NCBI GenBank assembly: GCA_964036295.1
Contig: OZ038466.1
Location: forward strand, 2,976,001-3,040,000
Length of the DNA stretch: 64,000 nucleotides
DNA from: Plumapathes pennacea
Lineage: Eukaryota > Cnidaria > Anthozoa > Antipatharia > Myriopathidae
Direction: 5' to 3'
Shown here: one piece after another, positions 1 through 12,800 of the stretch
Position numbering within the stretch: the stretch's first letter is position 1
Layout: each line of letters begins with the position of its first letter
Notes under the pieces: generated by a model
Databases searched by the model: none
The model's input: only the letters and a program-made list of their open reading frames with translations
Told to the model about the DNA's origin: nothing
Translations under genes and position numbers: made by a program

Positions 1-1016
1 TTTTCTGAGGCACACTCTTTACGAAAAAAAAAGTGGAAGAAATAACGATAAAAACGAAAAAGGAAAGGAAAGGATAGATAAGGACACACTGAAAAACTGT
101 AACAGTACTCCGGAGAACTGCCGTGATATGCCGTCTATTTAAACATTTTTAACAAGCGACATAAAGACAGCGATTTTGTTTTTGCATCAGCAGGGTTTCG
201 GGAATAAGCCTCGACAAAGCCGAACTTGTGACCTCATTTCACACAAGAAGTGGATGCTGTGAACAATCACTTTTTCTTTGTTCTTTATCGACCTTAAACC
301 GACTCAAAGTATTAAAACACACACACACCAAAGCTGTAGTGACGGCTTTGAAAATCACATCCGTGTATTGTCTCGTAATTTCCTAAACTCCGCAGCATTT
401 TGAACACGTGTTTTTCCCGTGAACAAAGAAAACGACATTGAAACCAACAACCTTGGCTTTTTGCATTGTGTGCAGTCTTAGTTTCAGTTTACAGGCTCAA
501 GTACAGGATCTGCCATTCTCTGAGCAAATATAAATAAACACATCTGTTTCGTCTGTAATTTCTCGGACATTTTCGGACCAAAGAAAACTGTTTGCAGAAC
601 AAACTGAGTAACACCACGAGAACAACATTCGATATAACACTCAATGTAAGACCCATGGCGAAAGTAGCCGGCGATCAACCGCAGTAACGTGATAGGTTTT
701 TGACTGATCAACTTTCAAGAACTTTGACATTAAAAACATAGGATGAATATGTCAAAAACAAACAAGAATGGCCCCCTCAATGCAAGGAGCATACGACGAC
801 TTTTTTATTGTGGCCGCGCAAAAAATGGGGCGAGCACAAAAAATTAGGGTGGGGGGGGGGAGGGGGTGGAGGAGAAGGAAACTCTCCCTCCCCCTTTCCC
901 CCTCGTCGTCCTTTTTGCGCTCGCCCCAATTTTCGCCCGGTCAAAAATCGAAAAAGTCTTCGTTCAGGCTAAAACAACAACTGATGAACTAATAGTAATT
1001 TCATAACAACTTGCAG
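1..1016. other. Non-coding flank or intron before first recognised collagen exon
   Basis: No exon can be supported here. The stretch is AT-rich with a G/A-rich tract followed by a C/T-rich tract at about 848-912, which could pair with each other. The collagen-TNF gene that follows should start further upstream, because a membrane-anchored ligand of this type needs a transmembrane exon that is not visible here. Confidence 0.4.
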
Positions 1017-1900
1017 GTCCAAAAGGAAACCAAGGAGAGACTGGTAGGTGAACAAACTTTTTTCCTTCTCTCTAAGCCCCTTCACTAAGTTCAGGAACAA
1101 ATTCTCTCGACCATTCAAGAAGAAAATGCGTGAGCGGGGTAGTGAGAATCGATATTCTGAGATCTCTGGCGGAGAGATTGAAGGAGAAATTTGAGATTAA
1201 TCAACACAAGTTTTAACTTAAAAGGCTGATAAAAATTTGCACTTTGTTTCACCTCAGGTACAAAGGGAAACACAGGGGAGAAGGGTGAGTAAATTTGTCA
1301 GAAAATAAAGGCCTAACTTACACTTAGTTGACAGTATTAACCCTTTCACTCCTCAGCTCATAATACAAATTCTCCCAACCATTTAATAAGAAAATGTATG
1401 AGCGATGTAGTGAGAATTGATAGGCCAATCAGCTTTCATCTAAGCAAACTATCAAGTAGCAAATTCTCCATACTGTGCGATATATCTCTGGTGACAGACT
1501 GAAGGAGAAAATTGAAGTTGATCACTCAGGAGTGAAAGGGTTAACATGTCACAGATAAATTGTTTGCTTTTGCACTCACTTTTGCACTCAACAAAAAACA
1601 CTCATCACTCACGCGGCAATCTTGCATTTTCAGGGCAAAGAGGAAGAAGAGGGATTAAAGGTGAGTGCAATTTATTTGTCACTAATCCGGCCAATCACAG
1701 CTCATTCCCAGCTAACCTTCGTCCATCGCTGTACGTTTCAGTCCGATGTCATTTCTTGGAACTGAGCATGTCGGATATTTCCCCAAAAGAATGGTGCAAA
1801 CGTTTGACTGCCGTTACGTGTTTGTTTGTTTGTTTGTTTGTTTGTCTGTTTGTGTCTACCCTCATGAGTTGTTGTGAAGTCGTACAACCGCGTGTTCGTG

Positions 1901-1941
<41 letters not shown>

Positions 1942-3827
1942 GCACGCGCGCGCGCTGTCGAGTATCTCTAGAAATTAAAGAAACTAGACAACCATGCAAA
2001 ACAACTTTTTTTTTCAGGATTCCTAGGTTCTCCTGGACCCCCCGGCCCTCCCGGCCCCCCGGGTTCACAAGGTGGGAGGGGCGCTAAAGGCAGCAGAGGC
2101 TCTCGGGGAAGGAAAGGGAACATTGGTGATAAAGGTATTTGAGATATCAAGTATTAAAATACTTGTGCTTGCATCGTACGTGAAGACTGAACCGGTCGGT
2201 TTGACTTTTACTCACTTTGTGGCATATCTCTGATCTTCGTTGCCAGGTGACACGGGAGAGCCTGGGTTGACAGGTCAGTAGTGATCACGTGACTTTACCA
2301 TTCCTTCAATGTGTCACTATGGAAACACAAATCAGATGGTAATGGTGACTCCCCGCTTTTTTTCCCCCAGGTCCTCCTGGTACAAGCAAAATGGTAAGTG
2401 AATAGCAATTTCGATATTCCTTTGAACAGCCAACACATAGTTCTAGCAGCGTATTAAAATTAGTTTCATTTTTGTGCAAATTTTCATAAGAAACATTTCG
2501 CACTAGGCCTCGTCTCGAAACAGAGATAACAATCATCTTGGAAATGGCCTGTTGTAACCGTGTCGTCCTCTCAATTGTTGGCACTCGCGCGCAGTGTTGT
2601 ATCGTGCGTTCACCGAGTTCATCTAGTTCGTGTATAGTTAACTTATCTCCTATTCTACAAACCTCTCAGTTTGCAGAGTCTGCACACTTGGTAGGGTTCG
2701 GTGAACACATCAAGCCGCCCCAAGGTATAACAAAATGTTAGTGCTCATTCCTTGTTTTCTACGTTATGTGTAAGTGTTAGACCGACACTCGGCTTGCTGG
2801 CTCAGCCACTTTCTGACCTTTTCAAACCTATTATTATCGCGTCCGCCCAGTCATTTTTTTGTTGTTAGTCCCAACGATTGAATCTAGCAATTTCAATCTC
2901 CTCTGGGATTTTCTAGAAAAAAGCTGAAAGAAAATGAAGTCGCACGTGGTTGTCCACGTCCCCGAACATATCGTATTACTTGAGTTCACGATACAAATTC
3001 CCCCAATTAATCAAGAAGAAAAGGAATGAGTGATGTAATGAGAATTGTTATTTTAATCAGCTTTCATCTGAGCTATCTAAGAGCAAGTTATCCTTTCTGT
3101 GCGAAAAAAAGTTGGTCACTCGAGTGTGAAAGGGCTAAAGCGCCATAACATTGCACGTTTCATTTGTTTTTCCTCATGATACAAATTCTCCCAACTAATC
3201 AAGAAGAAAAAAAATGAGTGGTGTAATGAGAATTGATATTTTAACCAGCTTTCATCTGAGCCATCAAAGAGCACATTATCCTTTCTGTGCGATATATAAG
3301 TTGGTCATTCGAGTGTGAAAGGAATAAGCGGATTTTATTATTATAAGCCACATTTCAGAAGATTCCGAACGAACCACCTCCTTGCGCCATAACACTGCAC
3401 GTTTCTTTTGTTTTTGTTTACTCCAGTTCACCGCATCACAAACTGGAAGCTTGGCAGCAGAAGTGGCAGCATGAATTTCACGGGTAGCAGCTTTCTTGTG
3501 GCGGGAGTCACTGGCTACTACTATGTGTACAGCCAAATGTTCTACTACGCTGGGGATACCATGTTCATGGGCCACTACACATTCATCAACGAGAAACCAG
3601 TTTTGCGCAGCCTCAGTAGCGTGGTTAGCGAGGCAAGAAAGTATAACACAAACTACCAGGGGGGCGTGTTTCTGCTACACAAGGGGGACCGTATTTCTGT
3701 CCGGGTTCCTTTTACCAAGTCTTGCTTCATGAATAAGGAAACAAGTTACTTTGGGGCGTTTCTTCTTCACCCTTTTTCTAATGTTACAGCGGCCGCAGAA
3801 GGCCCCTTAATTTCTGGTGACATTTAA
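1017..3827 (+). CDS. Collagen-stalked TNF-superfamily ligand, ectodysplasin-like (3' part)
   Basis: Exons 1017-1043, 1258-1284, 1634-1660, 2018-2134, 2247-2273, 2371-2393, 2670-2724 and 3427-3827 (stop TAA). The first six encode an unbroken run of about 27 Gly-X-Y triplets. Most are 27 bp, one is 117 bp, and all split a glycine codon after its first base, as in collagen genes. The last two encode a TNF homology domain: N-terminal SAHLVGFGEH, core strand GYYYVYSQMFYY, a GGVFLLHKGDRISV strand and C-terminal YFGAFLL. Collagen followed by TNF is the arrangement of ectodysplasin A, whose trimers bind EDAR-type receptors. The visible part gives about 234 residues. The transmembrane and furin-site exons are not in the window or not recognised. 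All junctions stay in frame. It could be another collagen-TNF paralogue rather than a strict EDA orthologue. Confidence 0.85.
1070..1200. repeat. Decayed copy of the CCCTTTCACTCC MITE family
   Basis: It shares with the 1337-1544 element the order 'CCCCTTCACTAAGTTCA', then a segment like ATTCTCTCGACCATTCAAG, then GTAGTGAGAAT, then ATCTCTGGCGGAGAGATTGAAGG. The 3' terminal repeat is lost. It sits in the intron between the first two collagen exons. Confidence 0.5.
1337..1544. repeat. MITE with TTAA flanks and CCCTTTCACTCCT termini
   Basis: About 208 bp in an intron of the collagen-TNF gene. It begins TTAACCCTTTCACTCCT and ends AGGAGTGAAAGGGTTAA, a near-perfect terminal inverted repeat bounded by TTAA on both sides. 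TTAA target sites and CCC-starting ends are typical of piggyBac-group elements, so this is probably a non-autonomous piggyBac-like MITE. It has no coding capacity. This is the most complete copy of the family in the window. Confidence 0.7.
1820..1939. repeat. (GTTT)n microsatellite and 37-bp poly-T
   Basis: A (GTTT)n run at about 1820-1854 is followed by an uninterrupted run of T at 1903-1939 inside the intron before the 117-bp collagen exon. These are simple sequence and non-coding. Confidence 0.85.
2975..3415. repeat. Two MITE copies inside a tandem duplication of the last intron
   Basis: Two related segments, 2975-3137 and 3173-3334, belong to the CCCTTTCACTCC MITE family; they share CAGCTTTCATCTGAGC and end with GAGTGTGAAAGG. 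Each is followed by nearly the same flank: GCGCCATAACATTGCACG at about 3139 and GCGCCATAACACTGCACG at about 3384. The second flank leads directly into the acceptor of the last TNF exon. Repeat plus flank therefore duplicated together. Confidence 0.6.
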
Positions 3828-6800
3828 GGAGCGAAAGCTAAAAGATCACAGCCTGCATGGTAATCTTTTCACGGTCTTTTCATCCCCAAAATTGATAATT
3901 CTTTTTAGCGGCTCATGTGAATTATCTGTGCGAGCAGACGCGGCGTGTAAGGAAATATTTGCGAAGTGAGGTCATGTGTGGTGACGTCAGCAGGGCATAG
4001 CGTTTCCGCAGGAGGTGAGGGGAGGAGGAATGTTGGGTTGGTATATCTATTGATGGCCGGCCCAACAAATATCTTTATGTTTTCTTTTATCCACTTGGTG
4101 AGCGCAAGATTTCTTTTTGAGTTGAACAAAAATTGCGAGCAATTTAGATCCTTTGTTAGCTTGATTTGCAAACGTCTGGAGCTCGTCCGCAGGCTCCCTC
4201 CCCACGAGCTCGAGAAAATCAGGCTAAACCGATTTGATGGTAATTGAGACGTGTGTGATCTTTATTTTGCCGCCGTTGCACAAACTTCTTGCGTCGTTTT
4301 AGGCGTTGAAGCCTTAGATTCTAACTGCTATTCTTTGGCTGGACGTTGATCGAAGTCAATGAGACGTATACATATAAAATGTAAAATTGTAAAAAAATTA
4401 AGATCTTGTAAAAAGTTTAAATGATGTGGCAATATAAATAATTCTGACATAGCCATGTTTGTGGTTGTGCTGATGTTGGGTGAAGTTGGTACAGGTGAAG
4501 TTTAATAGTGTGATAAATCAACGCGGTATTTCAGTAATGTAAAAGAAATGTAAATTGGCAGTGCAATCCTGAATATGTCGGGTCAGAGATACCGTCAAAA
4601 CATACCACCCATCTTGATATTTTCTAACGTCCCATCAGTTCGCAAGTGTTGGTTTCAGTTCCAGTGCGTTCTTTCCGAGTGACCTTCACTGAGCTTCTCC
4701 GGTTCTTCACTCAACCCAAGTCAGCGGACAGGAATACGCATGAATAGGCGCCAACGCACAAAGACTTGTTCTTGTCTCGTGACACGATATGCTGCCAGAC
4801 AGATTTGGTTTTGCAGTGGCTGATCGATTCAAGCGAACTCGGCAATATTTAGTCTTGTCTGAGTGATGTCGAAATCGCCGAACATCGGCAGAGGACGTAC
4901 ATTGCCGTTAAGATGAACCAGTCGATAAATACAAGAATATATAATATATGGGAGCGCTTATTTGTCCGGCGCGGTAAAATCTATCATCTTTTCTTGCCAT
5001 ACCGCATAAGATTGTCCATTTTAAAGCAAAGCGTACCTCAGCTATGCTCACATCGTAGAAGAGCATTCTTCATGCGAACAAATACAACTAGTTCTCACAG
5101 CACATGGCACATTCAAAGCACGCTACAGAGCAAGTAAAACTGAGGAATTGAAGTCAAACATATCGTCTAGTGTGTTAAGGTGAGGAATTGAAGTTAAACA
5201 TACCGTCTTGTGCTCTTCAACTGGTCTCGTGACAATCAAGCCCCATGATAGTCGAACAAGCAAGTTTAGATTAGAAGATTCGAAAGTGCTTACAAAGCAA
5301 CTTACAAGTGGCGCAATTTCATTGGGTGGGGGAATCCCCACATATTTTTAGTTACTTGTATTAAGGGGGTGGGGTGGGTGGGTATGTAGCATTGTACATT
5401 GCCAAGCTGCCCGTGTTATGGCCATCAATATGATGCTACTTAAAAATCTCTGTATTTGACGCAAGAACGGCATATTACTCTCTCGACCTCTCCCCACCAC
5501 GGGACACTAATCGCGTAAAATAGTTTTGCGCATGTCATGTTAGGGTGATAACAGATGGAATTGATCAATGCAAGACAGACGAGAATGAAGTAGCACAATG
5601 CCTAATCCCCCCCCCCCCCTCCCCCCCCTCCCCTCTCCTTTCCCTCTTTGCTGCCCACCGGATAGAATGGACATTCTTTCAATTTTGCAACGTTGCAGAT
5701 TCTGGCTCGTGAAAAAGACTGGGGACAAAACTAAAACGAGGTTTATCCTATGACGTCACTCTGAAGCGGTCGTGACTCGTACAGACAGACCGAATCGGAC
5801 TCACCATTGTAAAGGGCAGGTTTTATCGTAACGTGAGGCCGCCAAAATTCGTCAAAATGTTTGACTCCCAAGTGCAATTTCAGAAAACCTAGTGAAAAAT
5901 ACTCAAAATAAAGTTATCGGCCAAACTTGGCCTGTCACAGGGTACACTGAACATAGCCATTGAAATGTCAATGATACCTGCGGTGATGATATACAACAAC
6001 ATAAAGTTATGGCCATTTGTGGTGTTTTCTCCTTTCGTATCATTTTGATACTAACGGGCAAAGCTAACTCGCCAGCGACGAAAATGAACGCCCGCCCGCG
6101 TCCCTCCAATTGGCGGCGGGAAAACATTACGTAAAATTTTATTGGTCAACTTGATTCGATGAAATAAGTCAGCGGGTCAAAGCTGGTAAACCACAGCAGC
6201 TGAGCGGTAATAATTTCAGTTTCTATTTACCAAGAAAATGCTAAACGTGACAGGGAGCCCGATCCTAAAAACAAACCTAAAGGCCAATATTAATCCAATG
6301 AGCCGCGAAACGCAATTGAGAACTTCCTGTTTTACTGACACGTACAGCGGCTTCAGCTGTAAACAACATCCGAGTGAAATCTGACATTCAAAAACAAACT
6401 ATAGCTGACCTTGAGGTGGGTGAGAGTGTGACGTCCGAAGAATTAATTATCTCCGCCTCTTCAAGTGCTGGAGCGGAAGCATTTTAATATGCAGACAGTG
6501 AAAGTTCCAACAATGATAGGAAACATAAACATACCTAATGCTTTTAAAGTTCCTCTAGACTTCTCAGTTTCAAATAAACAAGTTTAAAGTTAATATTTGA
6601 GTAGTTTGGCACTGTTGCATCTAAAATTGTACTTTCTACTGACGCTTTCGCTTTCGACACGTCGCAGTATCGTTTCAACCGAGGTTATTGAAGGTCACAA
6701 GAATGCCTCAATCAAATAAAACTCGGTTTCCCCCCCCCCCCCCCCCCCCATTCAACATAAAACAGTCGTTTTTACTTAGATTACAAATCATCTGTGAGGC

Positions 6801-7739
6801 AAAGCAGTCTGGCAACTGTTTCACCTAAAAATAAAAGTTTAAAAGGATCGAGATTGGAAACTCCACCATTAAATTAGAATCCTTGAATGTAAATTATGAT
6901 GACATTGGTTTCAACGTCCGGTATCCAGCAGGCATTTATTCCGCAATTAGATATCTCACACAACTGCATGTTTGTGATCAACGCTCCTAGTTACGGGAGC
7001 TAAACATTTACTGTGTGGCACTGACAAGTATTTTACAAGAACGGCATACACCTCTAAACTCTCTCAAGCTGGACAGACCAAAGTATTTCACTCCACAATT
7101 ATGAAGAAAGGTAAGCGAGTAAACACTGTAGAAGAATGATTGAATGTTTGTATTTTGAACAGGCATGATAACAGTTACTTGGGTAATCAGACTCTAATTT
7201 AAGATCGCTTTGGGCGGCCACATGTTAGCCCGAGTTTGTTCAGAAGTCCAAATTAAATCGACATATTACTAACAGCCGTTATAATAATTTTGCACGAGTG
7301 CACGGTAATAAAATTAAAACCGGATCAACTCAAACAACAGCTCTCAGCTTTTCCGAGAACCGGCTCCGAGGTGCCTTCAGTCGAGGGCTTCCAGCACTTA
7401 CATCACTGCAAAATCACTTAGTTCAGTATAGTATTTCAGTAGTATAAATAAGGCTATCACTTTTTTTTTTAACTGCTTCTCCGGCGCAAGCGACCAAATG
7501 CAACTTCCTTGTAAAGCCGACAACTATTCTGAGAATCCGCCGAGCTTGTTCAGTCATAACTCAGTCATCGTCATCATAGTAAAACTTCTCCGCGGTGCAA
7601 ACCTCCAAAAGCAATTGACCTTAAGCATGCCTAAGAGTGCTGCTCGTTGCTTTGAAAGGTGTTATAGATGTGCGTGTCTCATGATAACAACAGTGGAAAG
7701 CAATCCCGTAAAAATTACAAAACGGTCATTGTAGTTACA
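3828..7739. other. Intergenic spacer with no recognised gene
   Basis: No exon structure or family motif is seen on either strand. Minor items: a short imperfect tandem duplication around 5140-5215 (TGAGGAATTGAAGT motif), a poly-C/T tract at about 5607-5645, and a 20-bp run of C at 6730-6749. The beginning should hold the 3' UTR of the collagen-TNF gene, but no clear AATAAA was found close to its stop. Confidence 0.5.
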
Positions 7740-8830
7740 ACATGTACACAACCTGACGATATAATAAATCCCCAGTAGACTCAGTACAAAACGATACGGC
7801 ACTCTAGTAGAGAAAAACTCAGCACATCAAACTTTAAAACACAGTGTACTAAAAGCCCAAGCATTGTGGAATGCAATACAGTACAGTGCGACAAAGACAA
7901 CGACACAGAATGGTACGGCGAATTAAAGCAGAGACGAAGAAAGCCGCAAACTGTAGATCAATATAGTATAATATAGAAGATGGCTCACTAAAAAAGACAC
8001 GCCGAACGTACACTGCAAGTGCAATATAGTGCAGTGCATACAACAAAGATACTCTCCGCCCAAGAGAGGCGTCCGCTTTAGACAAGTCGAACTCAAGTCG
8101 TACAGAACTCGGACACTGAAGCCAAGTTCTCCACTTTTTAATATAAAGACAAGTCACGCAGATGCAAGACAGTGACAAGACACACAATACAACTCCAATG
8201 TGGCACAACAAATATAGAAATAGAACACTGCAAGCGCACCTTGATTATAAGTAACATACAGCAGATCAAAGACTACGTGCACCTGCGAGTGATTTATACT
8301 AATTACTGAGCAACAAGCCATAAATCACAGTGACATTGCAGTCGCAAACTACAGCTCGATACAGCAGCACACTCCACGAACACTGTAGAATGCATGCAAA
8401 ATGAGAACAGTCAACGACTACAGTACAGCAAAGGCCAAAGCACAGTGTAATACAACAAACTTAACTACACTGAGCTCAGTACATGCATAGTGCACGGAGG
8501 AAAACAGCACACTTTAGTGTAGAATACAACACAATACAGTAAAGACTATGTGAGCATAGCATTGTCGACATCAAACTTCAGCACACAGCACAGTAAATGC
8601 AATATAGAGTACAGCACATAGCAAAAAATAACACATAGTACAACAGAAACTACAACACTTGCGTACAGCCGATAATCTATAGCAAAGTACAGTACGATAG
8701 AGCACACGCTAACATCACTGATAAAGCATAATAAGCTAAATACAGCATAACAAAAAGCACATTCATGGGCAATGTACAGTAAACAACTACAGCACCGCAG
8801 GAGCTATAACTTCAGCCCAGTAGGCCATTA
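7740..8830. repeat. About 1.1 kb cryptic simple-sequence tract rich in ACAGTA/AGCACA
   Basis: Through this stretch the plus strand is built from recurring short words such as ACAGTAC, TACAGTG, AGCACA and ACAACA without a fixed period. It is A-rich and T-poor compared with the flanks. No open frame resembles a protein. It looks like a degenerated simple repeat grown by slippage; a regulatory or transcribed role cannot be judged from sequence. Confidence 0.5.
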
Positions 8831-9846
8831 GCTTAATCTTCGAGAATCAAAGCATAAAAAGACCAGAAAAGAAGGAAAGCTGACGAGAACTGAAAAGAAA
8901 TACATGCACGATAAAAATCACATCGAGTAGAGCGCAAAGGAATGTGCATCATCAACACAAAAATAGTCAGTAGGAAAGAGTGTAGAGGTCCAGGTTGAAC
9001 AAGATTCGAAAGATCTAGCAAGATGGCTGGAATTTCGGACATCGGGTTTCGTCTAATTCGTTCTTTTCCTCTGCCCCTGCACTCGTAAACCATGCCAAAA
9101 CTCAAGTATTCATCACTTGATAGCTAAGTAAAAACATGATCAGTAACCTTGGCAGAACACCAGGAGTAAACACGAAGATTATATTTAAACCTGAAGTATA
9201 ATTAATATCATTGAATTGGCTGAAGAGGAAACAAAGAAATTAATACCTCAGGGGGAGAGCTGTTTTACCAACCTCTGAAGGGTAAACCGGACATATTCAG
9301 GTATAATTCTACTAAGAACTGGCTTCAAATGAATGACAGGTTTGTGCAGCACCAAAGTAGTAGCTGCGTGACAACGTACGTAGGCCACTGACGTTTCTTC
9401 ACGTCACGTCTGTCACGTCAAACTGGCAGGTTTGTTGTGAAATCTTCTCTTCGGACTTGGTTAGAACAACACATGTCCTTTAGCAGTGTCTTGCCGGCCT
9501 AAATTGTTTGACGTCCTAATAAACAAGTCGCAAAACGTTGTCACCCCCCTCAGAGCTGACAACAACGATAGATGTGAAATGCTTCACTAGACTAATTACC
9601 GATTGCTGTGGCAGTGGCCGACAAGTTCTGGGAAACCTTACACCACTGCAGTTCTGGGAACCTTATATTTAAAGGAAGTCGCAAGAGCACCAGTCATAAA
9701 CAGTATAGTCACGCGACTGCACACCGTGGGGATATTTGAAGGCAAGCGTGTCATGAAAATAACCACAGTGTGTCAATAAGGTCTTCTACCGTTGCCGTGT
9801 TGCTCAGATTACATAGCTAAAAAAACAACTGGATTTCGAAGAAGAA
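8831..9846. promoter_or_regulatory. Upstream region of the coiled-coil TNF-like gene
   Basis: No coding sequence is seen. The region lies directly before the start codon at 9847 and must contain the 5' UTR and probably the promoter, although no TATA box or initiator can be assigned with confidence. The start is preceded by GAAGAA. Confidence 0.3.
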
Positions 9847-12800
9847 ATGGCCTCTTGCTGGAACGAACGATGTTCAGTTTTGGAAGGGATTTGGAAAATC
9901 TGGATCGTGCTGGTATTTTTCACTTGTCTCTGCTACATCGTACAAGTGCATAACGAGTGGTCTCTGGAGAGTCAAAATCTTCGAGACGGATCGAAGAACC
10001 TGACCAAGCGAGTCCAAGAGCTCGAGTCCATCGTAGAACTTCTCAAAGAAAAAATGGACACCTTAGAGTCCCGACTTGTCGATCAGACCAAAGTTCACAC
10101 CGCCGACCAAACGGAGAGTCCGAAAAGCCGTGCGGTATGTCAAAGATCTCAAAATAACCAGAGTTTAAGTGTTAATGTGACGAAACTGCAGTATCAACAT
10201 TAATGGAGTACCATCGATGCTCCGTTGGCTTCTTAGTTACTTCTTTAATCTGTCCATGTCTTAACAAGTTTTTTTCCTTTCTTATTCGCAGCAAACGAGT
10301 CGGCAAGGCAGCGGGAGAAACAATCGTTCCGGTGAGTTCTGGAGGGTTCTTGTCCAAATTGTGCTGATTAAATCCACAATGTGTTGACTTATCTCCATGG
10401 CCTATTGATTTTAATTATCAAACTTGTTGAACGAAGACGTGCCTTCGTTAAGTAATAACGTGCAAAAAATTTAGCTTCTAACTTGAAAATACACAGACAA
10501 AGAGAAGGATGGTGACTCCCAATATACCTTGACAAGAAACGATACAATTCCTCTCTTATGTCTTCTGTTCTTAATGCTACTTCCTCATTGACCTATGCAT
10601 TTGGGAATACATTATTTTTTCACTGTCCCTAACACTGTTTACGCGATGGTGTCATTGCTGTAGCCTGGTCAGGCCTTAGTTTTGGCGGGAATTTGGAACA
10701 GTACCTGCATTCTTCTGTTAAATAAATCTGTAGAAAGTGCATATAGTGCAACTGGACGATATCAATCGGGGTTCTACAAAATATATAGCACAAATAACAG
10801 AGTTGCATGCCTTCACGAGACCTAAAAGTATAGTTGCCTGCGTGTTCGTGCGCTATTTTTGCCAAAGAAGATATAAACTGAACCTGATACAAAGTTCATC
10901 CAATAAACCTGATTATTACTAATTATAGGGCGATTTATATATACAAGTGACACATCAATAAGTTTCCGAAAGAAAGAGGGGGCGCAATACTGGAAATTCG
11001 CCCATGTGAACTCAAAACCAGAACTAAAACTATGAAAACAAATTGCCTTCTTACGCAAAGAAAACGTTTTCATGATTGGAAGATGTACACGTATATATAG
11101 TTCACCATGCCATGCACGTGTATTAGTTCGAGTTCAAGGCACGTGTGCACATGGCAGTAATCAGTTCCATATCACCATACCTGGCACTGTACACCAGAAA
11201 CCCACGAACGAACTTGACTCGTAATGAAAAATGATAAAATACACGATTTAGCTGAAGTTATCCAGAATACTATAATCAAAGTCAAGAAATACAACATAAG
11301 GAATTAGGAAAAGAATTGCTATAAAGTTGAGACACTAAAATTACTATTTAGTGATTCTGCCAGAACTAAGAATCTACTTCATGCACGCTTGTTAAAACAA
11401 CTAGTAGACTCCTATTTCACTCAGTGCAGACAGCAGCAACATAAGCACAAGCACAAGGACTGGAATGCTTATGTTTAATCGTTGTTTTCCACTGGCTTGT
11501 ACTAGTTGTGTTTATGCTTGCTGTCGCTAGTGAGGCTTTGATCAATGTAGCGTAACCACTGAAACTAAACAATGATTCGTCATTTTGCAGATTGCACACT
11601 TCGCAGGAAGCTTCACCTCTGTATCCAGAAACAAGGTAAGGTTAAAATTATGTGGAAGGCAAAGTTTTACCTGAAGATTTGTGTAATTACCTCCGAATGA
11701 TGTGAAGTGAGCTTTATCATACATAAATTATGCCATTACAAATAGCAGTGAGGATTCCAGACCAACTGCTGACAGTTTTGAAAAACAATCAGGAATAGAG
11801 CTACTCGTCTGTATTCAGCTGCCTGCTTTGACTGTGCGAGTCCCTCGTTTCACTAGACAGTCAACCGGGGCTGTGCAACTAGCCAAATATTGACAACAAG
11901 CTTTCTGGACTTAAAAGATAATTCGTATTGTGAGTGTCAAGTACAATTTACGTCGATGCCGTCCTACGTAAATGTTTTCTTGAGCTAGTGGACAAAATAT
12001 GGCACAGAAATATATAGAGGACATTACACGGCGGCGCCAAGATATGAATTTTATTTAGTTCGAGTGATACAAAGAGGTTATTACACGGGAAGGAGTGCAA
12101 TACGGCGGAGTATTTTTACGAGTCGGTTTTATTTTTTCGAGCCTGCTTCAGGCGAGAAAAAATAAAACTGACGAGTAAAAATACAGCCGTATTGCACGAC
12201 TTTTCGTGTAATAAATTGTTTATTACACGACAAACGAAGCAGGGCAAACATTCTCGCCGCACGCAAAATGGAACAAAAAATGACGCGTTCGTAAACTTTG
12301 CTTGCGAAACTGATCACGTAAGCTAATAAACCAGTTGATCTGGTTCCTGACGAGTGCAATACGCTCCCATCTTTGCACTCGTTTTGGCCCGTATTTGCAC
12401 TCGAAAATGTGAAGTCGTGTAAAAAGACTATTTTACGAACGAGCGCTAAGTGAGGATATGGAAAATACGCCACTCGGGTTCCTGATGTAGTTTCGTATGA
12501 ATTTTACGCACGGTATATTTTCCAGTAAAACACTCGTTTCTATATAATAAATAGAGGATATTACACGGCGGCGCGAAGATATGAATTTTATTTTCGAGTG
12601 GTAAAAACAATATTTTACGAACGAGCGCTTCGCAAGTGAGTAAAATATTGTTTTTACCACGAGAAAATAAAATCCATATCTTCAAGCCGCCGTGTAATTT
12701 TCTTTTTATTATATTAGACACGAGTGTTTTACGAGAAATTGCACAAACAACCGTACAAAAGCGAGAAATGATGCCAACGATATCCTTACTAGTGATGATA

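Noticed and set aside
768-992. 74-codon frame with Arg/Ser/Pro-rich sequence
   Set aside because: Translation of a poly-G/A and C/T tract with no splice context or family similarity.
1546-1971. 141-codon plus-strand open frame
   Set aside because: It runs across a collagen exon in a different frame, a (GTTT)n microsatellite and a poly-T tract; simple-sequence artefact.
11591-11635. Another frame of this exon reads IAHFAGS, like the start of a TNF domain
   Set aside because: The frame does not join to the exons on either side, while the chosen frame gives a continuous 319-residue protein with the TNF domain in the last exon.
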